Assembly: GCA_902363335.1 (NCBI GenBank)
Contig: CABIZV010000002.1
Coordinates: forward strand, 310,001-374,000
DNA length: 64,000 bases
Direction: 5' to 3'
DNA from: Enterobacteriaceae bacterium
Lineage (GTDB): Bacteria > Pseudomonadota > Gammaproteobacteria > Enterobacterales > Enterobacteriaceae
Positions 62,792-64,000 of the stretch are shown piece after piece. The notes beneath the pieces were generated by a model. The model was not told the origin of the DNA. It was given only the letters and a program-made list of their open reading frames with translations, and made no database searches. Position 1 is the first letter of the stretch. Every line of letters starts with the position of its first letter. The position numbers and the translations under genes were made by a program.

Positions 62792-63991
62792 TTAGCCAAA
62801 CCAATGGTGGAACATTAATTTAATGTAATCAATGATGTTGCCGAAGAAGTTGCCTTCAGGAATTTCCTGGAGCACCACCAGCGGACGCTGGTCGATAATC
62901 TTACCGTCCAACTGGAAGTTGATGGTTCCGACCACCTGGTTTTTCTGCAATGGTGCATGCAGTTCGCTGGTGGTCAGCACGTAGCTGGCTTTCAGGTCTT
63001 TCATGCGACCACGTGGGATGGTCAGGTAAACGTCTTTGTCCACGCCCAGGGAGGCACGGTCATTATCGCCAAACCAGGCCGGTTCTGAGGCGAACTCTTT
63101 ACCCGCTTTGATTGGGTTAACGGTTTCAAAGAAACGGAAACCCCAGGTCAGCAGCTTTTTACTTTCGGTTTCACGACCTTTATAGGTACGGCCACCCATT
63201 ACCGCTGAGACCAGACGCATTTGACCTTCGGTTGCCGATGCCACCAGGTTATAGCCCGCTTTGTCAGTATGGCCGGTTTTGATGCCGTCAACGTTCAGGC
63301 TGTTATCCCACAGCAGGCCGTTACGGTTCATCTGGCGGATGCCGTTAAAGGTAAACTCTTTTTCTTTATAGATGGTGTATTCGTTCGGTACGTCGCGGAT
63401 AAGCGACTGACCAATCAGCGCCATGTCTCGTGCGGAGCTGTATTGCCCGTCAGCATCCAGGCCGTGAACGGTCTGGAAGTGGGTGTTTTTCAGGCCCAGC
63501 GCGTTGACGTAGCTGTTCATCAGGCCGACGAAAGCGTCCTGGCTGCCGGCGACATAGTCGGCCATCGCCACGCAGGCATCGTTGCCTGACTGTAGGTTAA
63601 TCCCGCGAATCAGCTGAGATACCGGCACCTGCATGCCCGGCTTCAGGAACATTAAGGATGAGCCTTTGAAAACCGGGTTGCCGGTGGCCCAGGCATCGTT
63701 GCCGATGGTGACCAGATCCGATTCTTTAAATTTACCGGCCTTCATGGCCTGGCCGATGACGTAGCTGGTCATCATTTTGGTCAGACTGGCGGGGTCGCGG
63801 CGAGTGTCGGCATTTTGTTCTGCCAGCACCTTACCTGAATTGTAATCAATAAGAATGTAGGACTCCGCGTCAATCTGCGGAACGCCTGGGATCATTGTTT
63901 TAATATTCAGGTCGTCGGCGTGAGCAGCGGAAGTCAGAGCTGCGACGGAAAGCGCCGGGATCAGTAAGCGAGCGAGGAAAGAGGTCTTCAT
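62792..63991 (-). CDS. dacA: D-alanyl-D-alanine carboxypeptidase DacA (PBP5)
   Basis: 399 residues from the ATG at 63991, although a TTG two codons earlier also opens the frame and the ribosome site lies outside the window. Signal peptide ending ..TSAAHADDL; penicillin-binding motifs SLTK (active Ser), SGN and KTG (in GIKTGHTDKAGYN); C-terminal amphipathic anchor YIKLMFHHWFG. It trims pentapeptides in periplasmic peptidoglycan. Confidence 0.96.
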   Translation of the reverse strand: MKTSFLARLLIPALSVAALTSAAHADDLNIKTMIPGVPQIDAESYILIDYNSGKVLAEQNADTRRDPASLTKMMTSYVIGQAMKAGKFKESDLVTIGNDAWATGNPVFKGSSLMFLKPGMQVPVSQLIRGINLQSGNDACVAMADYVAGSQDAFVGLMNSYVNALGLKNTHFQTVHGLDADGQYSSARDMALIGQSLIRDVPNEYTIYKEKEFTFNGIRQMNRNGLLWDNSLNVDGIKTGHTDKAGYNLVASATEGQMRLVSAVMGGRTYKGRETESKKLLTWGFRFFETVNPIKAGKEFASEPAWFGDNDRASLGVDKDVYLTIPRGRMKDLKASYVLTTSELHAPLQKNQVVGTINFQLDGKIIDQRPLVVLQEIPEGNFFGNIIDYIKLMFHHWFG

Positions 63992-64000
63992 GGTCAAAAC

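Overview
The window is enterobacterial chromosome. Gene order follows the Escherichia coli pheP-ybdG-nfsB-(entD to entH)-cstA-ahpCF-rnk-rna-dcuC-pagP-cspE-crcB-tatE-lipA-lipB-ybeD-dacA segment, and protein sequences are close to but distinct from E. coli. A ramR-romA-ramA locus, absent from E. coli, points to the Enterobacter / Citrobacter / Klebsiella / Lelliottia-type part of the Enterobacteriaceae; I cannot name the species from sequence alone. No rRNA, tRNA, CRISPR array or prophage was found.

Layout. 1-443 is the end of pheP. 656-5210 is an accessory catabolic block (nucleoside-type permease, sugar isomerase, Gfo/Idh/MocA dehydrogenase, LacI regulator) with two identical palindromic operators in front. 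5214-13719 holds ybdG, a divergent multidrug-type MFS pump and its regulator, a RelE-type toxin-antitoxin pair, nfsB, ybdF and the ramR / romA-ramA resistance-regulator locus with a textbook RamR operator over the romA promoter. 13720-21184 is a second accessory block: an unlisted 38-residue membrane peptide divergent from a P-type cation ATPase, which is followed by an RND efflux adaptor and pump. A 688-bp transposase-less element with Tn5-like ends (21232-21919) sits between that block and entD.

21959-41222 is the complete enterobactin system: EntCBA make 2,3-dihydroxybenzoate, EntE/EntB/EntF/YbdZ with EntD assemble the trilactone, EntS exports it, FepA/FepB/FepDGC import the iron complex, Fes hydrolyses it and EntH proofreads. 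Three divergent control regions (fepA/fes, fepD/entS, fepB/entC) carry Fur-like boxes. fepE is absent.

41483-64000 is core genome: cstA-ybdD, ybdL behind tandem MetJ-type boxes, the ybdN-ybdM (IbrA/IbrB-like) pair, ahpC-ahpF, uspG, rnk, a haloperoxidase-type hydrolase, rna, dcuC, pagP, cspE, crcB, an intact ybeM, tatE, lipA, ybeF, lipB, ybeD and dacA. Relative to E. coli K-12, ybdH, dsbG, ybdR and the cit operon are missing.

Intergenic regions are rich in two families of GTAG-headed palindromes (REP-like). At three places (ybdJ, fepC, fepB) a REP cluster has been tandemly duplicated together with the last codons of the neighbouring gene, which is the most unusual structural pattern in the window.
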